A stretch of 64,000 nt of DNA from Swaminathania salitolerans (GCF_007988945.1 NZ_BJVC01000002.1:620001-684000), one strand, 5' to 3'; shown: positions 36,504 through 47,354, counted from the first letter of the stretch. Program-made: numbers and translations. Notes: generated from the letters alone by a model not told the origin.

Positions 36504-37697
36504 ATGGCGGGACTCTCGCGTGTCGACACATCCAGAATCGGACGCTGGTGGCGCAATATCGATCGCGTCACCCTGAGCTGTGTCGGGATTCTCATCGCGC
36601 TCGGCTACATCCTGATGCTGGCAGCGAGCCCGGCCGTCGCGGTCCGCATCGGCGCCTCGCGCGAGATGTTCATCCTCAAGCAGGTGGTCTTTCTTCTTCT
36701 GGCCGGAGGGGTCGTTCTCGTCGTCTCCTCGCTTTCGCGTCAGGCCGTCCAGCGTCTCGCGCTCATCGGCGGCATTCTGGCCCTTGGCGCGACCTTTCTG
36801 ACGCTGGTCCACGGTGTCGAGATCAAGGGCGCACGCCGCTGGATCGCCCTTCCCCTGATGTCGGTGCAGCCTTCCGAATTCCTCAAGCCGTTCTTTGCGG
36901 TCATGACGGGCTGGCTCCTCGCCGAGCGCCGCCGGAGGGTCATTTTCGGATCGATCCGCTTTCCGGGGATGCTGATCGCCTTTGCCTGTTTCGCGCTCAT
37001 CCTCCTTCTGCTCAAGGCGCAGCCCGATATCGGCATGTTGTCGGTCATCACGATGGTCTTTTTCATCCAGCTCTTCGTGGATGGTCTGCCCCTTCTTTTC
37101 GTCGGCGCCGGGGTGGGCGCCATGATTGCGGCCTTCGCAGGTGCCTATGTCGCCTTCCCGCATGTGCGCTCGCGCGTCGAGCGCTTCCTTCATCCCAATG
37201 TCGGCGATCACTACCAGATCGATACGGCGTTGCGTGCCTTCGGCAATGGCGGCCTGACCGGGCGCGGTCCGGGCGAGGGGCGTGTCAAGGATCTGCTTCC
37301 CGACGCCCATGCCGATTTCGTCTTCGCCGTCGCCGGAGAGGAGTACGGGCTCATCATCTGTCTCGGGATCATTCTCGTCTTTCTCGTGATCGTCATCCGC
37401 ACGCTCCTCAAGCTCATGCGCGAGAGCGACCCCTTCGTGATCACGGCGGCGACGGGTCTGGTGGCCGGGTTCGGGCTCCAGGCCTTCATCAATATGGGTT
37501 CGACCTTGCATCTCATTCCCACCAAGGGCATGACGCTGCCTCTCATCTCCTATGGCGGCTCCTCCGCCATCTCCATCGCGCTGACCCTCGGCATGGTACT
37601 GGCCCTCACGCGGCATCAGGTTTCGGCCAGTCCGATCAGTGCCCAGTACGCCACCGGAGGTCACTGGACCTCGCTTCGGGAAGGACCGATCTCATGA
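36504..37697 (+). CDS. ftsW: Septal peptidoglycan glycosyltransferase FtsW
   Basis: FtsW, a SEDS-family protein, polymerises lipid II at the division site together with FtsI. The 397-residue protein has about ten membrane helices, with GARRWIALPLMSVQPSEFLK and later FVFAVAGEEYGLI and TLPLISYGGSSAI, which are hallmark SEDS sequences. The start is supported by AAGGAG 9 bp upstream. Its stop overlaps the murG ATG. The murG reading frame is open through all of ftsW, a codon-bias effect and not a fusion. Confidence 0.97.
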   Translation: MAGLSRVDTSRIGRWWRNIDRVTLSCVGILIALGYILMLAASPAVAVRIGASREMFILKQVVFLLLAGGVVLVVSSLSRQAVQRLALIGGILALGATFLTLVHGVEIKGARRWIALPLMSVQPSEFLKPFFAVMTGWLLAERRRRVIFGSIRFPGMLIAFACFALILLLLKAQPDIGMLSVITMVFFIQLFVDGLPLLFVGAGVGAMIAAFAGAYVAFPHVRSRVERFLHPNVGDHYQIDTALRAFGNGGLTGRGPGEGRVKDLLPDAHADFVFAVAGEEYGLIICLGIILVFLVIVIRTLLKLMRESDPFVITAATGLVAGFGLQAFINMGSTLHLIPTKGMTLPLISYGGSSAISIALTLGMVLALTRHQVSASPISAQYATGGHWTSLREGPIS

Positions 37698-38803
37698 GCC
37701 GACCGATCGTCATCGCCGCCGGGGGTACGGGAGGGCATTTCTTCCCCGCGGAAGCCCTGGCGACAGAGCTCGCCGCGCGAGGCCACGATCTCGTTCTCAT
37801 GACGGACAAGAGAGCCGGACGGCGTACGAGCGGCATATTCGCGGATCGTCCCCAGCATGTCCTGCCCGGGACCGGCGTTGCAGGAAAAGGCATGCTGGCA
37901 AAGCTGCGCGGCGTAACGGCGCTTTTGCGGGGTGCCTGGGCGGCGCGCGCGCTTCATCGCACGCTGCGCCCTGCCGCAGTCATCGGGTTCGGTGGCTATC
38001 CCTCGGTTCCGCCCATTCTCGGCTGCTGTCTCCTGACCGGTCGGAACGATATCCAGATCGTTCTGCACGAAGGCAATGCCGTTCTCGGACAGGCGAACGC
38101 ATTGCTCTCGCGTTTCGCATCCGCGATCGCGACGTCTTTCCCCACCGTGGCCAGGCTGCCGCTCGGGCTGCCGACGACGCTGACGGGCATGCCCGTGCGC
38201 CCCGGGATCGAGGCCCTCGCCGGGGAGACATATACGCCGCCGCAGGAAGCGATCCATCTTCTCGTCTGGGGCGGCTCGCTCGGCGCGCGCGTGTTTTCCG
38301 AAACCGTTCCGGCCGCGCTCGCGCTGATGCCGGCAGGATTCCGCGCGCGACTGCACGTCACCCAGCAGGTCCATGAAAACGATATTCCCAAGGTCCGTGA
38401 GCAGTACGAGGCAGCGGGGATAGACTGTACGCTCTCGCCCTTCTTTACCGACGTCGCGCAATGCCTGCGCGAAGCCCATCTCGTCATCGGGCGGGCCGGT
38501 GGCTCCTCTGTGGCCGAGCTTGCCATAGCGGGGCGCCCTTCCCTGCTCGTCCCGCTTCCTATCGCGGCCTCGGACGAGCAGGGCGCCAATGCGCAACAGC
38601 TGATGGATCACGGCGGCGCGTGGATGATGCGTCAGGACGCCTTCACCCCGGATTCCCTCAGCGCCTTTCTGGGACAGCTCCTCGGCGATCCCGACCGTCT
38701 CTCGGCTGCCGCCCGCGCGGCGCGAAGCTTCGCCCATCCCGGCAGCGCGCGCCTTCTCGCCGATCTGGTCGAGGCACGAATAGCCCGGGCCGGAGAGGAC
38801 TGA
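37694..38803 (+). CDS. murG: UDP-GlcNAc:lipid I N-acetylglucosaminyltransferase
   Basis: MurG makes lipid II on the cytoplasmic face by adding GlcNAc to lipid I. The 369-residue protein has the conserved IAAGGTGGHFFPAEALA loop at the N-terminus, GFGGYPSVPP, and the UDP-GlcNAc site GRAGGSSVAELAIAGRPSLLVPLP. The ATG at 37694 overlaps the ftsW stop (ATGA). A 141-bp pyrimidine-rich gap then breaks the otherwise tight gene chain before murC. Confidence 0.97.
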   Translation: MSRPIVIAAGGTGGHFFPAEALATELAARGHDLVLMTDKRAGRRTSGIFADRPQHVLPGTGVAGKGMLAKLRGVTALLRGAWAARALHRTLRPAAVIGFGGYPSVPPILGCCLLTGRNDIQIVLHEGNAVLGQANALLSRFASAIATSFPTVARLPLGLPTTLTGMPVRPGIEALAGETYTPPQEAIHLLVWGGSLGARVFSETVPAALALMPAGFRARLHVTQQVHENDIPKVREQYEAAGIDCTLSPFFTDVAQCLREAHLVIGRAGGSSVAELAIAGRPSLLVPLPIAASDEQGANAQQLMDHGGAWMMRQDAFTPDSLSAFLGQLLGDPDRLSAAARAARSFAHPGSARLLADLVEARIARAGED

Positions 38804-38944
38804 ACGGAGGTCTTCCTCTCCTCCCCGCGCGGCGCCTCTGACGTCGCGATCGTTCCGTCCGGTCCTTCTTCCCGCGTCCTTCCGCCCCCCTCCGCCCCCG
38901 CCCGCCTTCCTTCTGTTTCTGTCGTTACTGTGAAAGCCCGGTTC
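38804..38944 (+). other. Pyrimidine-rich gap between murG and murC
   Basis: This is the largest break within the mraZ-ftsA run. From about 38866 to 38926 the sense strand is almost pure C/T with few G and no A. No Shine-Dalgarno sequence precedes either the GTG at 38930 or the ATG at 38945. A pyrimidine-rich leader could recruit ribosomal protein S1 or act as a rut-like site; neither is shown. Confidence 0.5.
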
Positions 38945-40366
38945 ATGCGTGCTCTGCCTCTTTCCATTGGAACCATCCATTTCGTCGGTATCGGCGGTAT
39001 CGGCATGTCGGGAATCGCGGAGGTTCTCCATATGCTGGGCTACAAGGTGCAGGGATCGGACATCAGCGAGAACGCCAATGTCTCGCGCTTGCGCAAGCTC
39101 GGCATTGCCGTGGCGATCGGCCATGACGAGGCCAATCTCGGCGGGGCGCAGGTCGTCGTGACCTCGACGGCGGTCCGGAAGGACAATCCGGAGGTCGTGG
39201 CGGCGCGGGCCCGGCTCATTCCCGTCGTGCGACGTGCGGAAATGCTCGCCGAGCTGATGCGCCTGCGCTGGGCCGTGGCCATCGGGGGAACCCACGGCAA
39301 GACGACGACGACCAGCCTCGTCGCCTGCGTTCTCGAACAGGCCCGTCTCGATCCGACCGTGATCAATGGCGGCATCATCGAAGCCTATGGCACCAATACG
39401 CGCATGGGCTCGGGAGACTGGATGGTCGTGGAGGCGGATGAGAGCGATGGCTCCTTCCTCCGCCTGCCCGCCGTCATCGCCGTCGTCACGAACATGGATC
39501 CCGAACATCTGGATCACTGGGGAACGGCCGAGGCGATGCAGGCGGCCTACGATCAGTTCGTCTCGAATATCCCGTTCTACGGTTTTGCCGTCCTGTGCAT
39601 CGACCATCCAGCCGTTCAGCAGATGATTCCCCGGCTTTCGGATCATCGCATCGTCACCTACGGATTCAGCCCCCAGGCGGATATCCGCGCCGACAAGCTG
39701 ATTACCGACCGTCTCGGAGCCACTTTCGAGGTCGTCATCACCAACCGCACCCAGAAGACGACGCGGCGCGCCGGTCCTTTCCGCCTGCCCATGCTGGGCC
39801 AGCACAACGTGCTCAATGCCCTCGCGGCCATCGCAGTCGCGAGCGAGATGGATATCAGCGACGAGACGATCCGCCTTGCCCTCGCAGGATTCCGGGGGGT
39901 CAAACGGCGCTTCACGCGATGCGGCGATTATAACGGCATCACGGTGATCGACGATTACGGTCATCATCCGGTCGAGATCGCCGCAGTGTTGCGCGCCGCG
40001 CGTCAGGCAGGCGCGCGCGACGTGATCGCCGTGGTGCAGCCGCATCGCTATTCGCGCCTCGAGGCGCTGTTCGGCGAATTCTGCACCTGTATGAACGATG
40101 CCGGGACGGTCATCGTCACCGACGTCTATGCGGCAGGCGAGGCACCGATCGAGGGGATGGATCGCGATGCGCTCATCGAGGGTCTCCGCGCCCGCGGTCA
40201 TCGTTCGGTCGTGCCGCTTCCGGGGCCGGAACATCTGGCGGAGATGATCAATGCCATCGCAAAGCCCGGCGATTTCGTCGTGTGTCTCGGCGCGGGTACC
40301 ATCACCAACTGGGCGCATGCGCTTCCGGGCCAGCTCGCCGCTCTGAACGGGAAGAGCGTATCGTGA
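38945..40366 (+). CDS. murC: UDP-MurNAc:L-alanine ligase
   Basis: MurC adds L-alanine to UDP-MurNAc, the first of the four Mur-ligase steps. The protein has 473 residues from the ATG at 38945, or 478 from a GTG at 38930. [19 protein letters not shown] is the UDP fold, [16 protein letters not shown] the ATP loop, [14 protein letters not shown] and [11 protein letters not shown] the middle motifs and [14 protein letters not shown] the C-terminal one. The start choice is uncertain because neither has a clear ribosome-binding site. Its stop overlaps the murB GTG. Confidence 0.96.
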   Translation: MRALPLSIGTIHFVGIGGIGMSGIAEVLHMLGYKVQGSDISENANVSRLRKLGIAVAIGHDEANLGGAQVVVTSTAVRKDNPEVVAARARLIPVVRRAEMLAELMRLRWAVAIGGTHGKTTTTSLVACVLEQARLDPTVINGGIIEAYGTNTRMGSGDWMVVEADESDGSFLRLPAVIAVVTNMDPEHLDHWGTAEAMQAAYDQFVSNIPFYGFAVLCIDHPAVQQMIPRLSDHRIVTYGFSPQADIRADKLITDRLGATFEVVITNRTQKTTRRAGPFRLPMLGQHNVLNALAAIAVASEMDISDETIRLALAGFRGVKRRFTRCGDYNGITVIDDYGHHPVEIAAVLRAARQAGARDVIAVVQPHRYSRLEALFGEFCTCMNDAGTVIVTDVYAAGEAPIEGMDRDALIEGLRARGHRSVVPLPGPEHLAEMINAIAKPGDFVVCLGAGTITNWAHALPGQLAALNGKSVS

Positions 40367-41301
40367 CCGGGTCCGTTGCGGAGATCCTGCGCGGGCTGAC
40401 GCCGCGCGGCCGTCTGGGCTTCGAGACGCCGCTCGGCCCGAGAAGCTGGTTTCGCACCGGCGGCCCTGCCGAAGCGCTCTTCGTCCCCGATGATGCCGAA
40501 GATCTCGCGGACGTTCTCTCCGCTCTTCCCGCGACGGTGCCGGTCACGATGCTCGGCGCCTGCTCCAACGTGATCCTGCGCGATGGCGGCGTCCGTGGGC
40601 TGGTCGTCCGGATGGCGGGCGGGTTTTCCGAAATCCTCATCGAGGAGGACGGTCTCGTCGCGGGTGCGAGCGCGCTCGACATGATCGTCGCGGAGCGGGC
40701 GGCGCAGGCTGGTCTCGAGGGGCTGGAGTTCCTCGCCGGCATTCCGGGTTCCATCGGCGGCGCAGTCGTGATGAATGCCGGGGCCTATGAGTCGGATATC
40801 AGGACCGTACTCGACTGGGCCGAGATCCTGACGCCGGACGGCGCGATCAGACGCCTGTCGAACGAGGCGCTCGGGTTTTCCTACCGTCATGCGACGCTGC
40901 CTGCAGGCGGCATCGTGCTGCGCGCGCGTCTTCATGCCCGCAAGGGCGATCCCGCAACCATCCGCGCCCATATCGCCAGGATCAAGACCGCGCGCGAGGC
41001 GGCACAGCCCGTCCGGGCCCGCACGGGCGGTTCGACGTTTCGCAACCCCGAGGGATACAAGGCCTGGCAACTGGTGGATGAAGCCGGATGCCGGGGGCTT
41101 CGTATGGGGGACGCGCAGGTCAGCGAGAAACACTGCAACTTCCTCCTCAATCTCGGCAATGCCACGAGCAGCGCGCTCGAGGGACTTGGCGAGGAAGTGC
41201 GCCGCCGGGTACTGGAAAAGAGCGGCATTTCCCTCCAATGGGAGATCAAGCGTCTGGGCGAGCCCGCCCCCGCTCTGTCGCCAACAGGAGAACTGGCATG
41301 A
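40363..41301 (+). CDS. murB: UDP-N-acetylenolpyruvoylglucosamine reductase
   Basis: MurB reduces the enolpyruvyl group with NADPH and FAD to give UDP-MurNAc. The 312-residue protein starts with GTG at 40363, overlapping the murC stop. [15 protein letters not shown] and [20 protein letters not shown] form the FAD site, [23 protein letters not shown] follows, and [10 protein letters not shown] and CGLRMG-like [20 protein letters not shown] complete the substrate site with the conserved serine. A longer upstream open frame is only a shadow of murC. Confidence 0.96.
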   Translation: MTGSVAEILRGLTPRGRLGFETPLGPRSWFRTGGPAEALFVPDDAEDLADVLSALPATVPVTMLGACSNVILRDGGVRGLVVRMAGGFSEILIEEDGLVAGASALDMIVAERAAQAGLEGLEFLAGIPGSIGGAVVMNAGAYESDIRTVLDWAEILTPDGAIRRLSNEALGFSYRHATLPAGGIVLRARLHARKGDPATIRAHIARIKTAREAAQPVRARTGGSTFRNPEGYKAWQLVDEAGCRGLRMGDAQVSEKHCNFLLNLGNATSSALEGLGEEVRRRVLEKSGISLQWEIKRLGEPAPALSPTGELA

Positions 41302-42242
41302 GCAAGAGCCTTTCCGTCGCGGTCCTCCAGGGAGGCACATCGAGCGAACGTTCCGTCAGCCTCCGGAGCGGTGCCGGCGTTGCGGCGGCTCTGCACGAAG
41401 CCGGGCATCGCGTCACGACGGTCGATGCCGGAGCGGATCTGATCGCGACGATCGAGGCCTTGCGCGCGGCTGCGCCCGACGTCGTGTTCAATGCCCTTCA
41501 CGGGCCGCTCGGAGAGGATGGCGCCATACAGGGCGTGCTCGAATGGCTCGGCCTTCCCTATACGCATTCCTCCGTGCGGGCATCGGCGCTGGCCATGGAC
41601 AAGGATGCATCGCGTCGGGTCTTCGCCGCCGCGGGACTGCCTGTCGCGGAAGGGCGGGTGGTCACGATGGAGGCGCTGGCCGAGGCCGACCCTCTCCCCC
41701 CGCCCTATGTCGTCAAACCCGTGGCCGAGGGGTCTTCCTTCGGTGTCGAGATCGTGCGTGAGGGCGACAACAGACGGGCCGATATCGCCAGACGCTGGGC
41801 CTACGGACGCGAAGCGCTCGTCGAGGCCTTCATTCCGGGCCGGGAGCTTACCGTTGCCGTGCTCGGCGATCGCGCCCTGACCGTGACGGATATCGTGGCG
41901 GCTTCTCCGACGGGAGATTTCTACGATTTCGATGCCAAATACGCCCCGGGATGCTCGGTGCATCATCTGCCCGCCGCGCTCCCGCCTGAAATCTTCGAGC
42001 AGGCGCTCCGCCATGCGGAGGCAGCTCACCGGGCGCTCGGCTGTTCGGGCGCGACGCGGTCCGATTTCCGTTTCGATGAGGATACGTCGCGTCTGGTCCT
42101 TCTCGAGGTCAATACGCAACCCGGAATGACACCGACCTCGCTCCTGCCCGAGCAGGCGGCGCATTGCGGGATATCCTATCCCGATCTCTGCGACTGGATC
42201 GTCAGGGAAGCACTCGAAAGACGGGGGCTGCCCACGCAATGA
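41298..42242 (+). CDS. ddl: D-alanine:D-alanine ligase
   Basis: Ddl joins two D-alanines with ATP to make the MurF substrate. The 314-residue protein has [19 protein letters not shown] at the N-terminus, [19 protein letters not shown], the ATP-grasp segment [17 protein letters not shown] and the metal site [20 protein letters not shown]. The ATG at 41298 overlaps the murB stop; the longer frame upstream belongs to murB sequence in another frame. Its stop overlaps ftsQ. Confidence 0.97.
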   Translation: MSKSLSVAVLQGGTSSERSVSLRSGAGVAAALHEAGHRVTTVDAGADLIATIEALRAAAPDVVFNALHGPLGEDGAIQGVLEWLGLPYTHSSVRASALAMDKDASRRVFAAAGLPVAEGRVVTMEALAEADPLPPPYVVKPVAEGSSFGVEIVREGDNRRADIARRWAYGREALVEAFIPGRELTVAVLGDRALTVTDIVAASPTGDFYDFDAKYAPGCSVHHLPAALPPEIFEQALRHAEAAHRALGCSGATRSDFRFDEDTSRLVLLEVNTQPGMTPTSLLPEQAAHCGISYPDLCDWIVREALERRGLPTQ

Positions 42243-43195
42243 AGCGACGGGAGGACATGCCGACCCGTGGCGCCATGAACCAGGATCGCCCTTCGCGGCT
42301 CGTCCTGTTCGTGCGGCGCCACCGACGCGGGTTGCGCACGCTGCTCGGCCTGTCTTTCGTTCTGGTTCTCTGCCTCGCTGGCGCGGCGGCCCTGCGGCTC
42401 TCCACCTCCGATCTGCGCTTTGCGCCCTATCGGGCGAAGCTCGTCCAGTACATCCCGTTCCGGATCCAGACGATCCGTGTCGAGGGCCGCAGCCTCACCG
42501 GAGAGAACGAACTCATGAACGCGCTCGGCACGACGGTCGGACAGCCCATTTTCGGGTTCTCCGTCTCGGCTGCACGCGACCGTATCGACGCCCTGCCTTT
42601 CGTCGATCACGCGACGGTGGAACGCCACATGCCCGACACGGTGGTGATCAAGATCGTCGAGCGCAGTCCCATCGCGGTCTGGCAGGATCGCGGGCGTTTC
42701 ATCCTGATCAACCGCGCCGGAGAAAAGGTTCCCGATCAGGGTTTGGAGGGAAAGAACGGCCAGGCCTTTCTCAAGCTCCCCCTGGTGGTGGGTGAAGGCG
42801 CGAATACCGCGGCCTCCGCTCTGGTCGATGCGCTCAACGCGCATCCGGATGTCAGGGCGTTCGTCATCGCGGCAACCCGGATCGGGCAGAGGCGCTGGAC
42901 CCTGACACTACGCGACGGCACCTCGGTCCTGTTGCCGGAAGGGCGCGAGGATGTCGCCCTCGGCCGGCTCGGAGAATACCAGACGCGATTCAGGCTTCTG
43001 GAACGCCCCGTCACCTCCATCGATATGAGACTGCCCGACAGGATGATCATCCACCAGGCACCCGGATCGCAGGGCGCATCCTCCGCCTCGGGGCAGAAAG
43101 CCCGGCCGGAATCCGCCCCGCCATCCTCTTCATCCGCGTCGCATCAGACCCGCCATCCCTCTTCCCCCAGTCCAGATGGAGCCACACCCCGATGA
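42239..43195 (+). CDS. ftsQ: Cell division protein FtsQ
   Basis: FtsQ is a bitopic division protein that links early FtsZ-ring parts with FtsL-FtsB. The 318-residue product has a basic cytoplasmic tail, one membrane helix (about 36-56), a POTRA domain ([20 protein letters not shown] and [20 protein letters not shown]), and a beta domain with [13 protein letters not shown]. The final 45 residues ([19 protein letters not shown]) are an unstructured tail not usual for FtsQ. The ATG at 42239 overlaps the ddl stop and its own stop overlaps ftsA. Confidence 0.94.
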   Translation: MKRREDMPTRGAMNQDRPSRLVLFVRRHRRGLRTLLGLSFVLVLCLAGAAALRLSTSDLRFAPYRAKLVQYIPFRIQTIRVEGRSLTGENELMNALGTTVGQPIFGFSVSAARDRIDALPFVDHATVERHMPDTVVIKIVERSPIAVWQDRGRFILINRAGEKVPDQGLEGKNGQAFLKLPLVVGEGANTAASALVDALNAHPDVRAFVIAATRIGQRRWTLTLRDGTSVLLPEGREDVALGRLGEYQTRFRLLERPVTSIDMRLPDRMIIHQAPGSQGASSASGQKARPESAPPSSSSASHQTRHPSSPSPDGATPR

Positions 43196-44583
43196 ACGAT
43201 CTCGTGGTCACCGAGAAGGAGCCCCCCCGCAAGCGCCGACGCCGCAGCCGCGCGCTCCTGCCGGTCAACACGGGACGGTCGGGTCATGAGCGCCCGGAAG
43301 AGCATATCCTCTCCCTGCCTCCCGCCGACGAGCCTGCCATTCCGCGCGGGTGGCGGTTCGGCACGTTCGGCGTTCTCGATATCGGCTCGACCAAGATGAC
43401 CTGCCTGATCGGACGCGGCGAGGCGGATGGGAGCCTGCGCGTTCTCGGTTATGGCTGGCGTCGTTCACGCGGCATACGCAATGGCAACATCGTCGATCTC
43501 AGGGAGGCCGAACAGGCGATCCGGGCCACGGTCGGCCAGGCGGAAGATGCCGCCGACCGGCGTCTCGACACGATTGCGGTCAATCTGTCCTGCGGCCATC
43601 CCGAAAGCCGGCTCTTCAATGCACGCATGCCGATCGGCGGCCGCGAAGTCAGCGATACCGACATGGCGCGCGTCGTATCCGAGGGGCAGGCGCGGGCCTA
43701 TACCGAGGGGCGAACGGTCATCCATACCCTGCCCATCGGCTATGCGGTGGACGATACCTACGGGATCGTCGATCCGCGCGGGCAGGTCTGCGAGCAGCTC
43801 ACGGCCCGCCTGCATGTGGTCGATTCCGCGACGGCTGCGGTCCGTACGCTCGACTCGGTTCTGACCCGTGCGGAACTGAAGATGACGAGCCTCGTCTCCT
43901 CCTCTCTCGCCTCCGGGCTCTCGGTTCTGGATGCCGATGAGCGCGAGCTCGGCGCGACGGTCGTGGATATGGGCGGCGGCACCACCTCGCTTGCGGTGTT
44001 CGGCGAGGGCATGTTGCTGCATACCGCGTTCCTTCCGGTCGGTGGGCTGCATGTCACGCGCGATCTTGCGGGCATGCTCTCGACCTCGCTCGACGAGGCC
44101 GAGCGGCTCAAGACGAAATACGGCGCCGCCGAACTGTCATCGGAGGACAGCAGCGAACTCGTGACGCTGCAGAAGATCGGCGAGAATGCGGGCAGCCTGA
44201 CCACCGTATCGCGGGCCCGACTCGTCTCGGCCATCAGACCGCGCATCGAGGAGACGCTGGAACTGGTCCGGGATCGTCTGGACGATGCCGGTTTCGGCCG
44301 TACCGGGCGCGAACGGGTGGTTCTGACGGGAGGGGCCTCCCTTCTCGACGGGGTCGGACCGATGGCAGCCCGTATTCTCGACCGGCCGGTGCGGCTCGGA
44401 CGCCCGCTGGGCATCGTCGGCCTGCCGGAGATCGGCGCGAATTCGGCCGGTTTCTCGACAGCCTCGGGCCTTCTCGCCTGGGCGGCCGGCGCCGATCGGG
44501 GATTTCACGACGCAGACTCACCCGAACCCCGACCGAATGGCATGCTAAAGCGGCTCGTTCATTTCATTAGGGGTCGCGCGTAA
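43192..44583 (+). CDS. ftsA: Cell division protein FtsA
   Basis: FtsA is the actin-like protein that ties FtsZ to the membrane. The 463-residue product has a 55-residue N-terminal addition with the basic run RKRRRRSRALLP before the normal start at FGVLDIGSTKMTCLIG. VVDMGGGTTSLAVFGEG and VVLTGGASLLDGV are the nucleotide-binding motifs. The C-terminal NGMLKRLVHFIRGRA is the amphipathic membrane-targeting helix. It follows ftsQ with a 4-nt overlap and precedes ftsZ by 84 bp of AT-richer sequence that may carry an ftsZ promoter. Confidence 0.95.
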   Translation: MNDLVVTEKEPPRKRRRRSRALLPVNTGRSGHERPEEHILSLPPADEPAIPRGWRFGTFGVLDIGSTKMTCLIGRGEADGSLRVLGYGWRRSRGIRNGNIVDLREAEQAIRATVGQAEDAADRRLDTIAVNLSCGHPESRLFNARMPIGGREVSDTDMARVVSEGQARAYTEGRTVIHTLPIGYAVDDTYGIVDPRGQVCEQLTARLHVVDSATAAVRTLDSVLTRAELKMTSLVSSSLASGLSVLDADERELGATVVDMGGGTTSLAVFGEGMLLHTAFLPVGGLHVTRDLAGMLSTSLDEAERLKTKYGAAELSSEDSSELVTLQKIGENAGSLTTVSRARLVSAIRPRIEETLELVRDRLDDAGFGRTGRERVVLTGGASLLDGVGPMAARILDRPVRLGRPLGIVGLPEIGANSAGFSTASGLLAWAAGADRGFHDADSPEPRPNGMLKRLVHFIRGRA

Positions 44584-44667
44584 GAAAAAAGTCACTTATT
44601 GTGAATTACGCTCTTCAGTCATCTCGTTGAATTTCGGGACTGATTCCAGCCCTTTTCGGATTTCGCC

Positions 44668-46161
44668 ATGACGCTCAATCTTACCGCACCGCAATATAAT
44701 TACTCTGACTTCTCGCCGCGCATCACCGTGATCGGTGTGGGCGGTGGCGGCATGAATGCCGTCAACAACATGATCGAGATGCAGTTGCAGGGCGTCGAGT
44801 TCGTCGTGGCCAATACCGATGCGCAGGCACTCGCGGGCTCCCGTGCCGAGAGACGGGTCCAGCTCGGCCCGCATCTGACCCAGGGTCTGGGCGCCGGTGC
44901 GAAACCGGAGATCGGCAAGGCTGCGGCCGAAGAGGCTGCCGACGAGATCAGCCGTCACATCGACGGCGCGCATATGGTGTTCGTTACGGCCGGTATGGGC
45001 GGCGGTACGGGAACGGGCGCCGCGCCGGTGATCGCGAAGATGGCGAGGGATCGCAAGATCCTGACGGTTGGCGTCGTGAGCACGCCTTTCGGCTTCGAGG
45101 GCGCGCGACGCAAGAAGATCGCCGATGCCGGGATTGCCGAGCTCCAGCAATATGTCGATACGCTGATCGTGATCCCGAACCAGAATCTCTTCCGCATGGC
45201 CACCATGCACACGACGCTGCGCGAAGCGTTCAAGATGGCGGACGAAGTCCTTTACATGGGCGTGCGCGGCGTGACGGATCTGATGCTGGCCCCGGGGCTC
45301 ATCAATCTCGATTTCGCCGATATCCGGACCGTGATGGCCGAGATGGGCAAGGCCATGATGGGAACCGGCGAAGCCGAGGGCGAGGATCGCGCGCTCGAGG
45401 CCGCCAATCGCGCCATCTCCAATCCGCTTCTCGACGATTCGTCCATGTCGGGCGCCAAGGGCCTTCTGATCAACATCACCGGCGGTGACGATCTTACCCT
45501 TTATGAAGTCGATCAGGCTGCCGAACGCATCAGGCAGGAAGTGGCCGAGGACGCGACGATCATCTGGGGGTCTGCCATCGATTCCTCTCTCAACGGTCGT
45601 ATCCGCGTCTCGGTGGTTGCAACCGGAATCGACGGAAGCCGCCCCGTAAAGGCAGAGGAAACGGAAGAGCTTCCCGAATCTCCGGTCGAGGACGCACCGG
45701 TGGCTCCCGACGGGGCGGAAATCACCCAGGGAGGCACCCAGCCGCCGTTCCAGCCCGCATCGACCTATGCCTCGGTTCCGCGTCAGCAGCCTCATTACGC
45801 CCTCGATGGCCAGAACCAGGGGAACAATCAGGGCCAGGCGCAGTCTGCCCCTTCTCCGCATTCGGTTCCGCCTCAGGCCGCCAAGAACGGCTCCGCACCC
45901 TCGCCCCGTTCGGGTCTGTTTTCCGACCAGCCCCAGCGTCAGGCACCGGAGCCCCAGAGCCAGCCGCGCAGCCTGTTCGGTATCGTGACCGGTGCGCTGC
46001 GTGGCCGTTCGTCGCAGCCCGCACCTGCCCCTTATGAGGAACAGAGGACGGAGCCCACGGTGGTCGAGCGCGAGGAGAGCGTCAGAGGCAGCGGTCACGG
46101 CTCGGGTCATGAGCCCGGCGACGAAAACGGACTGGATATTCCCGCCTTCCTGCGACGCTAG
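44668..46161 (+). CDS. ftsZ: Cell division protein FtsZ
   Basis: FtsZ is the tubulin-like GTPase that builds the division ring. The 497-residue protein has [13 protein letters not shown], the GTP signature [29 protein letters not shown] and a linker of about 170 residues that is rich in proline, glutamine and serine. The C-terminal peptide DIPAFLRR binds FtsA and other partners. No ribosome-binding site is obvious before the ATG. The upstream 84 bp are AT-rich for this genome, so separate control from the upstream operon is likely. Confidence 0.98.
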   Translation: MTLNLTAPQYNYSDFSPRITVIGVGGGGMNAVNNMIEMQLQGVEFVVANTDAQALAGSRAERRVQLGPHLTQGLGAGAKPEIGKAAAEEAADEISRHIDGAHMVFVTAGMGGGTGTGAAPVIAKMARDRKILTVGVVSTPFGFEGARRKKIADAGIAELQQYVDTLIVIPNQNLFRMATMHTTLREAFKMADEVLYMGVRGVTDLMLAPGLINLDFADIRTVMAEMGKAMMGTGEAEGEDRALEAANRAISNPLLDDSSMSGAKGLLINITGGDDLTLYEVDQAAERIRQEVAEDATIIWGSAIDSSLNGRIRVSVVATGIDGSRPVKAEETEELPESPVEDAPVAPDGAEITQGGTQPPFQPASTYASVPRQQPHYALDGQNQGNNQGQAQSAPSPHSVPPQAAKNGSAPSPRSGLFSDQPQRQAPEPQSQPRSLFGIVTGALRGRSSQPAPAPYEEQRTEPTVVEREESVRGSGHGSGHEPGDENGLDIPAFLRR

Positions 46162-46331
46162 GCATTTGCGGGCAAGACACAGAACGAAACGATTAAAAAC
46201 GTTTTGAATCATGGCCTTAGCCCGTAATGTTTGGCAATAAACATTGACTGGTCGGCGCGCCCGTTTCCCGGTTACTGCTTTATTCGGATACTGGACTTAT
46301 AAGACCGGGCAGCAAGGAGCATATATCAGTC

Positions 46332-47354
46332 ATGCAGATCACGGCCGAGATTCCGTACCGCACGCCGATCGCTCCTTCCACGCCCTCTTTGCCTGCCAGA
46401 TCTTCCACAGCCCTTCCGGGACGCGCATCGCGCGCAACCCGGGTGGCAGCCTCTCACCAGACCACTCTCAACGAAGCCATCACCTGCGTCGGCACCGGGC
46501 TTCACAGCGGCGCCCAGGTCCGCATGACCCTCCATCCAGCCGAGGCAGGACACGGGATCGTGTTCCGGCGTACCGATTGCGGGGACACGCCCCTCATCCC
46601 CGCCCTTTACGACCATGTGGTCGATACGCGGCTCAGCACGGTCATCGCTCATCCCGATGCCCCGTCCATCCGTGTCGCGACCATCGAGCATCTCATGGCG
46701 GCGTTGCACGCCAACCGGGTCGACAACGCGCTGATCGATATCGACGGCCCCGAGACTCCGGTCCTCGACGGTTCTGCTGCCGAGTTCGATTTCCTGCTCC
46801 AATGCGCCGGGTCGCGCGTGCTGGACGCGCCGCGCGCGGTTATCGAGATTCTCCGCCATGTCGTCGTCGAGGAGGCCAACGGCGCCTTCGCCGAGCTGCG
46901 CCCGGCGCGTTCGGGGCTCGCTCTCGCCATGTCCATCGATTTCGATGCCTCCGTGATCGGCCAGCAGCGTCATGCCATGCCCCTCACGCCGGAGCGTTTC
47001 AGGCAGGAGGTGAGCTTCTGCCGCACCTTCGTCGACCGGCAGGAAATCGAGGCCCTCAGAAAGATCGGCCTTGCCCGGGGAGGCTCTCTGGACAATGCGA
47101 TCGTCGTCGATGGCGATGGCGTACTCAATCCGTGCGGCCTGCGTCATCCCAAGGAATTCGTCCGCCACAAGCTGATGGACGCCGTGGGCGATCTCTATCT
47201 CGCGGGACACACGCTCCAGGCCGGATTCATGGGACATAAATCGGGTCACGGTCTCAACAACCGCCTGCTGCGCGCTGTATTCGCCTCGCAGGAGAACTGG
47301 CGTCTCGTCGGGACCGACAGGGCCGCCGCACAGACACTGGCCGTGTCGGCCTGA
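46332..47354 (+). CDS. lpxC: UDP-3-O-acyl-N-acetylglucosamine deacetylase
   Basis: LpxC carries out the committed step of lipid A synthesis. The 340-residue protein has the zinc ligands in VATIEHLMAALHA and in HKLMDAVGDLYLAGH, with PVLDGSAAEF and the C-terminal GFMGHKSGHGLNNRLLRA. A low-complexity addition of about 42 residues precedes the conserved TLNEAITCVGTGLHSG. An AAGGAG lies 13 bp before the ATG, somewhat far. The 170-bp gap behind ftsZ contains a palindrome AAAACGTTTT and probably the lpxC promoter. Confidence 0.97.
   Translation: MQITAEIPYRTPIAPSTPSLPARSSTALPGRASRATRVAASHQTTLNEAITCVGTGLHSGAQVRMTLHPAEAGHGIVFRRTDCGDTPLIPALYDHVVDTRLSTVIAHPDAPSIRVATIEHLMAALHANRVDNALIDIDGPETPVLDGSAAEFDFLLQCAGSRVLDAPRAVIEILRHVVVEEANGAFAELRPARSGLALAMSIDFDASVIGQQRHAMPLTPERFRQEVSFCRTFVDRQEIEALRKIGLARGGSLDNAIVVDGDGVLNPCGLRHPKEFVRHKLMDAVGDLYLAGHTLQAGFMGHKSGHGLNNRLLRAVFASQENWRLVGTDRAAAQTLAVSA

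Noticed and set aside
36548-38803. A 751-codon frame that could be read as an N-terminal extension or fusion of MurG
   Set aside because: The first 380 codons lie within ftsW in another frame and give no conserved protein. MurG begins with its canonical IAAGGTGGH region right after the ATG at 37694, which overlaps the ftsW stop.
37661-40318. An 885-codon minus-strand frame opposite murG and murC
   Set aside because: Both sense genes carry full catalytic motifs. The antisense product is rich in Arg, Gly, Asp and His without structure, as expected from a codon-bias shadow.
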